NCBI GenBank assembly: GCA_027922465.2
Contig: BQMF02000788.1
Location: forward strand, 47,178 to 111,177
Length of the DNA: 64,000 bases
Direction: 5' to 3'
Origin: Turritopsis dohrnii
Taxonomy: Eukaryota > Cnidaria > Hydrozoa > Anthoathecata > Oceaniidae
Below, piece by piece: positions 45,417 to 55,963 of the stretch. The notes beneath the pieces are model-generated. The model ran no database searches. It was given only the letters and a program-made list of their open reading frames with translations, and was not told where the DNA came from. Both the position numbers and the translations under genes were made by a program. The number at the start of each line of letters is the position of its first letter. Positions within the stretch are counted from its first letter, which is position 1.

Positions 45417-47223
45417 ATGTCATTTTTGAGAGAAGTCGTTAAAAAAAATGCAGTTGTTACCGAAAAGTCGAAAGACTTACCGCCGGAAAACCAAGGTAAA
45501 AATATAAGCATTATTGGATTTATGTTGTTTTTTTTCTTATAAGCAGCCGGGTTGCTATAACCTGGAATCCAGATGTAAACATTTTCTCTTGGCACGCTAA
45601 AGCTCTAAAGTCTCAAGGAAAAACATGTATGGGTTGAACATGATTCTACTGTACCTTAAATGAAATTTCAATATTTCCGAGAGGCTGTATCAAAAATTGA
45701 ATTGCTTACATAAAAAGACATGTACAGTCTTTTTAACATTGTGTTTCTTGTTTTAGGTAACAGCACCAGCAAGTTGGCTAATGACACAATATTAGGCGCA
45801 ATGAATTTCGCACTAATTCAAAATGAGGAGAATGCCACCAATCGTAGAAGCCAAAAATATACTCAATATTCAAACAAAAATCGCTACGACATCGGAAAAT
45901 ATGCGGCAGAAAATGGAAACGCCAACGCTGTCCGGTTTTTCCAAAAAGATTTTCCAGACATCAAAGAAAGTTCGGTTCGCAATTTCAAAAAAAGTATTAT
46001 CAGCTTTTATCTATGCAAGGGAAGACAGGTGTCGATGTAACAAAGTCCATTCCAAAGACAAACGTAGGAAGACCTTTGATGCTGGGGCATTTTGATTCAA
46101 TGATTCAAACATACATCCGCTCAATGAGTAACCGAGGCGCTGTTATAACGTGGTCGATAGCCAATGCTGCAGCCAAGGCGTTGATGCAAAAATACCCTGG
46201 CATCGTTGGAAATATTGACATTGATTCTTCGTCTTGGGCACAAAGTTTGTTCCGCCGCATGAAGTTTGTCAAACGAAGGAAAACATCCAGCAAGGTAGAC
46301 ATTCCTGAAGCCGCAAGAAAAGAAATTGAATACGTGTTTCTATACGAAATCACTTTAAGGGTCGAGAAATACAATATCCCACCATCTTTAGTAATAAACT
46401 TTGATCAAACACCTTTAAAGCTTGTTCAGCGTGGAAATAATACACTTGCCAAAAAGAACAGCACGAATGTAACAATCGCCGGCTCTGCTGACAAAAGATC
46501 TATCACAGGAACATTTTCTATAACGCTTTCTGGCAATTTCCTTCCTGTCCAGCTCATTTACGGGGGTAAAACGAATCAAAGTCTTCCACGTTACAAATTT
46601 CCAGACGAATTTTCATTGAGCGTAAATGAAAAACATTTTTCTAATACCAAGGAATCTATTAAATTGCTCAAAGAAATCATCATCCCCTATGTCAAGAAAG
46701 AAAGAATAGCGCTGGGCTTAGAGACTGAACAAAAGGCTCTTGTTATTATGGACGTTTTCACGGGACAGATGACGGCAGAAGTCAGCAAAATATTCGAGGA
46801 AAGCAACATTCTAGTAACAAACGTACCACCAAACATGACCAAGTTTTACCAGCCTTTGGACCTCACTGTCAACGGAAGTGCCAAACGTTTCATGCCCATA
46901 AAATTCAATGGATGGTATTCAGATCAGATTACACAGCAGTTAGAAAGCGGACAGAAACTGGAAGATGTAGATGTAAAGCTGCGCTTGTCAATACTCAAAT
47001 CCCTTCACGCGGGATGGGTCGTCGACATCTACAATTGACGTCTGCCGATGGAAAGAAAGTAATCGAGAACGGATGGGTTGCTTCAGGAATAGCTGATGCG
47101 GTTCGTCTTGGTTTAAAAGAATTGCCAACATTGGATCCTTTCAGTGACATCGATCCTATTTTGGACGAGGATTCGACCAACCATTGTGCAACAAAAATAA
47201 TTTTATTGGAAACCAAGCTTTAA
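45417..47223 (+). CDS. Pogo-type transposase (DD35D), two frame changes
   Basis: Exon 1 is 45417-45495 (MSFLREVVKKNAVV). Exon 2 starts at 45757 after TGTTTTAG, phase 1. Exon 2 has NRYDIGKYAAENGNANAV and DIKESSVRNFKK (helix-turn-helix), then in the next frame NRGAVITWSIANAAAKALM, WAQSLFRRMKF (CENP-B-like second HTH), and the catalytic acids in VINFDQTPLKLV, VIMDVFTGQMT and FYQPLDLTVN. The end reads ASGIADAVRLGLKELP. Breaks lie in a run of seven A near 45990 and at 47034. Each fits one missing base. It cuts and pastes the element at TA sites. Confidence 0.8.
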
Positions 47224-47432
47224 AGTACTTTTTTTTCTTTAGGTTAGTAACGAGTAAAGAAAGTAAAACAGTAGGTTAAAAGTTGACTGAATAAAAATTA
47301 AAGATTTTTTATTAATTCTTCATTTCAGAATTTAGGCAAAAGAATTTTTCTTTCCACTGTGTGTTTTTATTGTATTTTTTGCATTTTGTGTTGTATTTTT
47401 ATGTACATTATGAAACTAATCTGAATGCTATC

Positions 47433-47573
47433 TGCAGCCTGGCACCAGATGAAATTGAAGTATATCAAAGACGCGACGAGGAAGATGATGACAGCGATAG
47501 TGACGAATGGGAATGCCCAGAGGGAAATGCATTCGATCTCTTTGAAAACTTTGACGACGAAGAAGAATTGTAA
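47433..47573 (+). CDS. Possible acidic last exon of the pogo transposase
   Basis: After TATCTGCAG the frame is open as LAPDEIEVYQRRDEEDDDSD and NAFDLFENFDDEEEL to a stop. Acidic tails are common in pogo transposases, but the donor joining it to the main exon was not identified. Confidence 0.3.
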   Translation, partial: CSLAPDEIEVYQRRDEEDDDSDSDEWECPEGNAFDLFENFDDEEEL

Positions 47574-47954
47574 ATTTTTACAGTTTTTTTGTTTGTAAGA
47601 AAAGGATGAAATTTTTTTCAGGGAAACATTTCGTGCATTAATTTTTTCTTCAAAATCATTGCCCTCGCTAAAATTAATCCACGCGAAATTTTTGTCAGAC
47701 GAGTATTCGCTAAAATTTATCCACGCGAAATTGTTTGAAATCGTGATTCGCTAAAATAAATCCAAAAAAAATCAAGATTTTCCTGACTTGCTAATATACG
47801 CTAAAATTAGTCTCGCTAAAATTTCTACGATTAAAGTAGAATGTTTGAATCCAAAATACAAACAAGGAGAACAAACAAAAGAACCATGAACTATAAGATA
47901 GTGAATGTCATTAGTCATAACTCTCAATCTCCCCCCTAGTATTACACAGTAGAA

Positions 47955-48440
47955 CTAAATCCATTTTCCAGTTTCAGGTTCGTAAATTTTTGGACGCCGC
48001 GTGCTTCGAGAGGAATGTCTCATTGGAGTAGAGATGGGAGCTCCCATGTCAACATTGTCATCGTCTGGTGCCGTGTCGATGCATGGAAATGGCCCAACGT
48101 TGTTGTCAGGGCGGATAATGGAGCCGGTATGGACAGTGTTAAGCACTTGGTATGGCATGATGGCTGCGATCACTGGTGGGGAATCAGTTGTGTTGCTAGG
48201 CTGTGCCAACATGCCAGGAGCTGGAAACAGGGGTGGTTGATGGAGGGAGCGAGATAGTGTGGCAGGATTGGGTGGTACAGATGGCGGCATCTGTGTCTGT
48301 GCTGGGAGGGTTGGTGGTGCGATGTCAGCTGGAGACAGACGTGCCAGGACGAACTGTAGGAGACGTTTTCGGTTTCTCCTGGTCAAGCGCTATAGGTCTA
48401 TATGATTTTCCCCCTAAAACAATTCCCTGACAATTGAAAA
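47955..48440 (-). pseudogene. Retroelement pol tail, Pro-rich
   Basis: The frame from 48386 starts MTRRNRKRLL and passes through a Pro-rich region to RHSSRSTRRPKIYEPETGKW. The RRNRxxL followed by a linker and a final R-S-R-RP-Y motif is the usual C-terminus of Ty3/gypsy pol proteins after the integrase. Upstream, another frame gives GIVLGGKSYRPI. No integrase core is present. Confidence 0.4.
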
Positions 48441-48560
48441 AGGAAATTTGGAAGAGCACATTCTTAAATGTTTTAATTTCTCATCCTTATCTAGGGAAGT
48501 ATTTCCCAACAGAAATATTTTTTTATCTGGTACACACTACTTTTTCACTTTAGATAGCGA

Positions 48561-48568
48561 AATTATTA

Positions 48569-48629
<61 letters not shown>

Positions 48630-51600
48630 TATTTATACAGGTTATTCTGCTTCAGTAGATATACAATATATACAAAATCAATATCTATGTATAATAAATA
48701 CTGTTATCAATGCGACACCTGTGCAAACGAAAAAAGAAAAAGAAAAAAGAAAAAGAAAAGAACAAAAATGATAAAAACAAAGTAGATAGCAAAAGTAATG
48801 AAGAGCCAGGGAATATAGGAGTGTGCAGCTATGCTCGGGTTATCTATAGGAGTTGATACTAAAAAAAAATATTTTTATAATATTATACATAATTAAATTA
48901 TTAAAATATATGTACATTAGAAATATTTATATATTATATAAATGAGAATTTATATTTTAAAATCAAATTCACTGACTAAATTTTTAAATGAAGTTAGGCT
49001 TTTTTGTTCACGAATGTTAGAACTAAGGCTGTTAAATAACAAAGCGCCTTGATAATAAGTTATTTTTCGACCTGCCTCTGATTTAATTTTCGGTAGGCGC
49101 AGTAGCCATTTGTTTCCTCTGGTACCCGTTACGTGTTTAATGAACACATATTTTTCATCACCAGCACTAATTGCCTTGAAAACATCAAGGGGGATTTTTC
49201 TTTGTAGGCGTGTTTGAAACGAAAGCCATTTCTTCCGACAATTTACAACCAACTTAGCTCTGATGTACAGCCATTCAAATTTTTCCAACCACGTATTACT
49301 CATACTACTGTAAACAGGATAGCAATAAAAAATGAGTGGTTGAATCATTGCATTGAATATCGTTTCTGCAACAGTTGGCGAGATTTGATAACGGATTTTC
49401 CTGAGCATGTTCAGCCTTGAACTAACGCGTTTGTACATGGCTTCAAGATGAGAATTCAGATTAAGATGTGAATCAAGCCGGACTCCGAGGTATTCATATT
49501 GGCCAGATTGATTGATAACGCTGTTGTTTATGACAATGGTAGCAATATCTTTACGTATTCGTGAGGCAAAAACAACGAATTTGGTTTTCCCCTTTTTTGG
49601 ATTAAGGATGAGACAGTTTTTGCTCATCCAGTGGTGAATTCTCTCAGCATCAGAATTTATACATAGCTCGATTTCAGGAATAGATTTATGCGAGTAATAA
49701 ATAACGGTGTCATCTGCATACATTAGTACTTTACAGTTTAGCGATTGCAGAGGGAGATCATTGATCAGGATGACAAAAAACAATGGCCCAAGGATCGAAC
49801 CTTGAGGCACACCATGAGTCACAAATTCTGGGTTTGATATGACTTCATTTTCATTTAATAGGTTATTATTTTCAAGATAATTAGTTAGTTGGTTGTATGC
49901 AATACGTTCAACCACTTCGGAAAGAATATTTAAAACAGAGATCGGACGGTAGTTATCAATATCAGCATGTTCATCACTTTTATATACAGGATTAATTTTT
50001 GCGATCTTTTCAACTGTTGGGAAAATTCCTGATTGAAGACTTCGGTTCACAAGAAATGTGAGTGGTGCTGCGATCTCATGAGCAACGTCTTTGATAATCT
50101 TGGCTGGAATTTGGTCATAACCAGTTGCTTTATTTGCTTTTGTCGCTTGAAGAATTTTCAGTGTGTCTTGTGTGTACACTGGGCTGAAAGTAAATATTGA
50201 GTTGGTTTGGTTCACATTTCGAAGGTATTTACGTTGGTTAAAAGTTTTCCATGTAAAGTTCACGATTGGAGAAGTCAAGAGACGTGACTTAACTTTTGCG
50301 AAGAATGTACAGAAGGTATTGGCAATTGACGCTGTGCCAGAGGTAAAATTTCCATCGATTTTAAAAGATGTTTGTACACTTCCCGTGTCCTTGGTAGGAT
50401 AACCCTTTTTGATGTGTTTCCAAAAGTCATTTGGTTGATTATGAGTCTCCCTGAACACAGCTCGGACGTGGTTGGCTTTTGCTGAACAGATTTTATTGTT
50501 AACGGTATTACGAAGTCTCTTATATTGATCCCAGTGGGCGTCTAAATTTGTTCGTTTAAATTGATCTAAATGGTGATCTCGAGAGACCATAAGCTGACGA
50601 ATTTCCCGGGTAAGCCACGGACTGGGTTTTCCGCGAACATATTTTACCTTTAATGGACAATGTTTGTTGATTGTCGATGAGACAAAGTGTTTAAATTGAT
50701 TCCACCCTTGTTGAAGTCGGTCTTTAAACACTTCTCCCATGGTAGGTTACGTAGTTCATTTTTCAGTTCCTCTTTGTTGTATTTCGAATAGTCACGTGCT
50801 TTGATTGTTTGTGATAAGTATCGTTTACAATTCATTTTTCCGATAACACCAATCATGCTGTGATCGCTGAGGCAATTTGTGTATACCAATCTGTCTGCAA
50901 TAATCGTTTTCTTGGTAGTGAAACAAAGATCAATGCACGATTTACTGTTCTTTGTTATTCTTGTGTATTCTTTAATGAGAGCTTTTATGTCGATATGGTC
51001 TCGTGGGACTTTATAATCGCAATTAAAGTCACCCAAAATAATTGTTTCTTTGTTCTCTGATGAAATAATGTTCAACATATTATCAAACTTTTGACAGAAG
51101 TTTTTATCGAGATACTTTGAGTTATCAGGGGGTCGATAAGCCGAGCAAACGAGCAATGATTTTGATTTTTGAACAAAAATTTCTATCCATAAGAATTCAC
51201 ATCCGTCAATTTCTAAATCATGTCTTCTGATAAACTTCACATCCTTTCGAATGTATATGGAGCCTCCTCCATGAGTCTCAATTGCACGATCTTTCCTCCG
51301 AAGTATGTACCCCAGAATTTCCAACTGCTTCTGTGTAACTGCTCTGTTTGTGTGCGTCTCTGAGAAACTGATTATATGAGGAGTGTTTTTCGAGTCTGAT
51401 ACAAAATTTTTGATACTTTGAAGTTTTTCAGAAATCCCATTGATGTTCTGATGTAAAATTTTCAAACCTTTCTTGTTCAGAAATCCTGATAATTTGGGGT
51501 CAAGCGCGTTGATAACAAACTCTGGCTCTGCAGGAGAACAATTCAAACAAAGATGTCTCTCTTCGTTGTTTATAAATTTGTCGTTCAAACATTTTAAATG

Positions 51601-51765
51601 AAATATATTACCACAAGTAAAGCAGTTTTCAGATGCTTGGTTCTTCCTTATATTTATAGTCTTTCTACAGGCATTACAAGAGATATTAATCTGTAATAGG
51701 GCGAAAAACAGCAGCAAAAAATTCAACAGCAAACCAACGTCCGACCGCACAGCTGCCATCTTTGA
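48561..51765 (-). mobile_element. LINE (PHD-endonuclease-RT) with 3'UTR and (AAT)n tail
   Basis: The coding region 51759-48950 is followed on the minus strand by a 310-bp 3'UTR and a tail of more than twenty AAT/ATT units at 48561-48630. The UTR recurs, 5'-truncated, at 20974-21268. The simple-repeat tail rather than poly-A matches CR1/L2-related LINEs. The true 5' end was not determined. Confidence 0.8.
48950..51759 (-). pseudogene. LINE ORF: PHD finger, AP endonuclease, defective reverse transcriptase
   Basis: Part 1 (51759-50650) has a hydrophobic start, a PHD-like finger (CNACRKTI, CFTCGNIFHLKCL, HLCLNC), then APE-type endonuclease motifs LKILHQNINGISEKL, ISFSETH, GGGSIYIRKDV, VCSAYRPP, ILGDFNCDY and LSDHSMI. 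Part 2 (50740-48950) is the reverse transcriptase: NKATGYDQIPAKII, YRPISVLNILSEVVERI, THGVPQGSILGPLFFVILIN and MYADDTVIYY. The parts are separated by a frame change near 50736 that fits one lost base. About 90 residues expected between NENE and FVTHGVPQG are missing in frame, including motif A with its catalytic Asp, so the enzyme would be inactive. Confidence 0.8.
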
Positions 51766-51769
51766 AATG

Positions 51770-52186
51770 AATACATGGTCATAACAAAAATATGACTCCA
51801 GTAAAAACTATGGCGCTCTGTTAATGCCAAAAGAATTTTTAAAGAACAATTTCATTTTATACAACATTATTAACTTTTATAAATAGCAGGTAAAATTCAT
51901 TCAATACATTATCATTTAATATTCAATACATGAATGTTTTGATTGGTTCATATTTATATTTTTTAAGAATCAACAAAGAAAAATTCAACACACAACTGAG
52001 ATATTTTTCATGGTTATTTTTTTCAACATAAGAATTTTCACGCGAACAGTTATTTAATGCAACTCACGCAAAGGATTAGTATTATTGTATCGAATTATTT
52101 GAAGCTCCTTTAAGTGCCAAAAATGATGCATTGCGACGTTAATTTTCGGGGCTGGCAGACAGGTCACTTTTTTCTCCATAACAAAT
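51770..52186. other. Intergenic region, possible promoter of the integrase-core gene
   Basis: AT-rich. No specific element recognised. Confidence 0.35.
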
Positions 52187-54307
52187 ATGGCAACACGAGA
52201 AGTGAACTATCTGAACACGATGTTAACTAACATACTAAGAGAAGTAAATGGAAATGCGTTAGATGGGAACAGAATCGATGCACTGTATGTATCACTGGAT
52301 CATATTGCGTGCAGTTTGAACCGAATTGCTTCTAATTTTGATGAAAACTTCCAAAGACAAGTCTGGGAGGTATTACAATTGCTTGGAGGTGGTAGCATTG
52401 CTGGTGATGATTATGGAAATAATTCATATAACAATTCGTTTCATCGTCCTTCCTTACTTTATGGCAGAGGCAGACCGAAATTTGATATCAAGGAAGAACA
52501 GTTGCGCTATCTACTTGACAATGGGTTCACAGCAGTTGACATATCTTCAATGCTTGGAATTTCATTAAGGACAACAAGACGAAAAATATCCGAGTATGGC
52601 CTAACTGGTAGACGTTCTATCATAAGTGATGAAATTTTAGATACAGAGGTTTCTGAAATTTGTAGAAATTTTTGTGGTATTGGTTACAGACTTCTTATGG
52701 GTCAGCTTTTACTTAAGGGAATAAAAGTTAGTAGGAGCAGAGCTATGGAAAGTTTAAGAAGAGTTGATCCACTTGGTGTGCTCGAGCGTGTACTGACTGG
52801 ACCTACTACACGGCGTACATACAGTGTTGCTGGGCCATTGTCTTTATGGCATATTGATGGTAACCACAAACTAATCAGGTATATAAAAGCTATATATAAT
52901 ACGTTTTATAAACGACGTGTTTCGTGCCAATTCACTTGGATGCACCTTTCATATAGTATTCTGGTTAATCTACCACATGCATTTACTAACATTGCCTTCA
53001 GTCACCAGAATTTGTTTTGTCTACTTATTTCAGTATAGTGCACTTGTCTTGATTCTATTTTATAGATGGCGCTTTGTTATTCATGGAGGAATTGATGGTT
53101 ACTCAAGAATTCCTGTGTTTGTACATTGTTCAACAAATAATTATGCAGAAACAGTCCTTACATACTTATTTATTTATTTATTTATTTATTTATTTGGTAT
53201 TGTTTTACGTGGCTAGCCTCACTCAGTTGCTATTGCATCTGCTTTCCAGGAGGGGCCACGGCTTAGGTTGGAGGCTCCGAAGTATTTGACACTCTCATGA
53301 GTGACACAAACCCAATCAAGGGCCTGTGCTCTTCTGGATGACCTTCCTGCAACACCCGATGTATCATCTACCCAATTTCCCTCACATGGCATGGGTCGAC
53401 CCGGCGCTATGGTACATTCACTTGCGCATGGTGAATCGCCGCCAAGGGGAATTGAACCCCGATCTCTCGCATGAAATACGAGAGTGATAACCACTATACT
53501 ACGGCGCCATTCTTCAAGAAAGCAGTAATAGAGTATGGGTTACCTTCAAGAGTGAGAAGTGACCGTGGTGGTGAGAATGCAGATGTAGCCTGGTATATGT
53601 TGCAGCACCCATTAAGAGGGCCTGGTAGACAAAGCATGATCTGCGGGAAAAGCGTTCATAACCAACGTATTGAAAGGCTATGGAGAGATCTGTTTCAGTC
53701 TGTGTTATCTCTGTATTACGACCTATTCTACCATCTGGAGGAGATACAAGAATTGGACCCATCAAGTGAAGTAGATTTATTTTGCCTGCACTTTATTTAC
53801 CAACCAAGAATTAACAATCACTTATCACTTTGGAAGGAAGGTTGGGTACGACACAAACTTTCATCTGAACACAATCAATCACCTATGCAACTTTATATCA
53901 GGGGACTCATGCAAAATGATGTGTCAGACATTCTTTATAGGCAAAATGAGAGGGAACCAGATCTGGTAAATTAATCCACATTTATTTCCAAATCTGTGAC
54001 ATTGAGTTCAGTCTATTGAGAATGAATCGAAAATGATTGATTGAATTAACATAAAGTCTGCTTTTATTTGAATGATAAGAGTTGCTATAACTTTTTTCTT
54101 TAGGTCGATGAAACATATGGAATAGATTGGAATGGTCCGTTACCTCCAAATGATGAAGATCATCAAGTACACGTTGAACCAATTCCAGAAATTCTTGATC
54201 CTGATTTGTTGAATGAGTTGAAAAGTACTATTAACCCTCTAGAAGAAATTGGAGACTTTGGTGTAGGATTATTCCGTCGAGCAAAGGCAATTGTAACAAT
54301 GATTTAA
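52187..54307 (+). CDS. Integrase-core (rve-type DDE) gene, disrupted by a SINE
   Basis: Exons: 52187-52878, 53066-53160 continuing at 53515-53965 after the SINE, and 54104-54307. Introns 52879-53065 and 53966-54103 have GT-AG ends and keep frame. The protein starts [13 protein letters not shown], has an HTH segment ([20 protein letters not shown]), and the integrase core: [12 protein letters not shown] (Asp), [29 protein letters not shown] (Asp) and [12 protein letters not shown] (Glu), then a long C-terminus ending [14 protein letters not shown]. This architecture is widespread in fish and cnidarians as an uncharacterised integrase-like gene; it may derive from an IS3EU-like transposon. Without the SINE the frame would be fully open. 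Confidence 0.7.
53168..53507 (-). mobile_element. tRNA-Glu-derived SINE inserted in an exon
   Basis: On the minus strand the head GGCGCCGTAGTATAGTGGTT folds as a tRNA with anticodon loop ATTTCAT (UUC, Glu), anticodon stem CTCGT/GCGAG and T arm GGGGTTCAATTCCCC. The acceptor stem has one mismatch. A 250-bp body and an (AAAT)n tail (53168-53195) follow. CATACTT (53161-53167) and CATTCTT (53508-53514) are the likely target duplication, and their positions preserve the host frame. Confidence 0.8.
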
Positions 54308-54547
54308 ATGATTTTTAGATTAAAAGAACAAAAATGTTGTTTTAACTCGACGTTTTTACCCTTCACAAGTAGAAGTCCACTTTTTTGTCTTATAGCTGAA
54401 GAGGAAGAAATTTTCGTGGGAAGAAAATTTGACCACTGCCAAATTAAATTCTCCCCATATTTTAACGTAAAAATAAATTCCAGCAAATTCTGCTAACTTT
54501 TCTTGTCACCAAAATTCCGAGTTATTTAGACTTGGGATACACGTTTT
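54308..54547. other. 3' flank with a MITE fragment
   Basis: GAGGAAGAAATTTTCGTGGG near 54396 resembles the terminus of the TTAAGGG-type MITEs. Otherwise nothing is recognised. Confidence 0.4.
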
Positions 54548-54992
54548 CTTTATAAGCATAACGCTTATAAGCATATCAAGGCTCAGAATCGGCAAAAATT
54601 TAAGCATACCATAAGCATATGCCGAGGCTAATTTATCATTGACATCTTGTCAACCTTCAGTTTTCTTCTAACAATTGCAATTTGTGAATGCACGTGTATA
54701 CAGGAGAAATGATTAATAAGAAGAAACGAAAAGAACAGGTTATGTAAATGAAAATGAGTGTCAATTTCTCTTTCTTTAATGACACATTTGTTAATTTGGT
54801 TCGAAAAAAGCCTGTTCTCTTGGGACCCATGTTATTTATATATCACAAGTGTTATTTTTTAAACTAGGGAAGCGCCAATAAGAGAAGTGTGAATAAGCAT
54901 ATCGTAAGCATATTTCAGCGTCAGTTTTAACCTTTTACTAGGCATATTGAGGCTGAGCTCAAAATCCCATATGCTTATAAAAAAAAGGGTAT
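54548..54992. mobile_element. MITE with TTATAAGCATA inverted repeats, second copy
   Basis: The left end is TTTTCTTTATAAGCATAACG. The right end, reversed, is CCCTTTTTTTTATAAGCATA. Internal AAGCATA motifs match the copy at 16148-16533. Confidence 0.5.
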
Positions 54993-55214
54993 TTCTCGGA
55001 CGCTTGATAAGTCGGATGAATTTCCTGTCCCCCTTGAGAGTCCGAGTTAACGGGATTCTACTGTATTGTTATGTATGTTTATCAGCTTTTGTTAAATGTG
55101 GCATTTCAATTTTATACTTCGGTAAATCGCTATTAAGTCACTATGATTTTCGATATCTAAGCCAGGGGAAAGATTGTGCAATAGTCTTTCGCAATTAGCA
55201 TTTATGCTTGATAG

Positions 55215-55340
55215 GAACTAGTTTTCGCGGAACTTATTTTCGCATTTTTTGGCCCTTTCCCTGAAATTAAGTTCCGCGAAATACAAAATAATGGCTTGAC
55301 TGCGAAAATTAATTCCATGAAATTTAAGATTTGTAAACCG
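55215..55340. mobile_element. Fragment of a CGCGAAA-repeat MITE
   Basis: It contains GTTTTCGCGGAACTTATTTT, TTCCGCGAAA and GCGAAAATTAATTCC, the subterminal repeats of the family at 14155 and 60247. The rest up to 55963 shows nothing recognisable. Confidence 0.4.
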
Positions 55341-55963
55341 CTAAATCACTGGTTCGATTTTTAGCACCACGTGACACTCTGATCCGCTGTTTGCAGCTTC
55401 ATAATTCAGTAAATCGAAATTATGTTGAATTTCGAATCGTTTCCGAAATGATAAACATCTTGTAATTATTTTTGTATATTTCTTTATGTATGTTATGTTA
55501 TAATGTGAGAGGCGGATTATTTTCTGTCCCCACGGGCTAACACAAATAAGAGATACTCAATAAAGTCAATATAAATACCAACTAAAGATACAAAGATGAA
55601 AAAATAAAAAAACTTTATAAATCTTAAAATATATAATAGAAAATAACCATAAATATAAGACTTTTGCTCTGAACTGTTAAAACGTCTGAGAATCACTTTA
55701 GTTCAACCCGGCATAGCAACTTAAACAGTTTTCTTAACATTGCAAAAATATCAAACAAAATTCAACAATTTGATGCTTTTGGCGAAACCTATTTATTTAT
55801 TACTGTGTTTAAAGCAAAACATTTTTACTGTAATCCCAAAGGCAAAAACTTAACAATAAAACTCTACAAAGAGAAAAACAAATTACCAAAAACTAAAGAA
55901 GTGATCTGTCATCAAATAGAATAATGTTCTACACAGAGATAGAGACAACAAGTATATATTAGA

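Larger units (their letters stand above)
44320..47836 (+). mobile_element. Pogo/Tc1-mariner-type DNA transposon, 3517 bp
   Basis: Inverted ends are CTTTAATCGTAGAAATTTTA continuing into GCGAGACTAATTTTAGCG on the left and the exact counterpart on the right. TA stands at 44318-44319 and 47837-47838. Subterminal TTTAGCGA/TCGCTAAA motifs are repeated at both ends. It carries a transposase on the plus strand and a HIRAN-like gene on the minus strand, transcribed divergently. Near-identical ends suggest recent activity. Confidence 0.85.

Noticed and set aside
48001..48430. Plus-strand ORFs of 75-80 codons
   Set aside because: They are antisense shadows of the Pro-rich retroelement tail.
53471..53507. 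tRNA-Glu gene
   Set aside because: The fold is close to a tRNA, but a SINE body, tail and target duplication follow, and the acceptor stem has a mismatch, so it is a SINE head.
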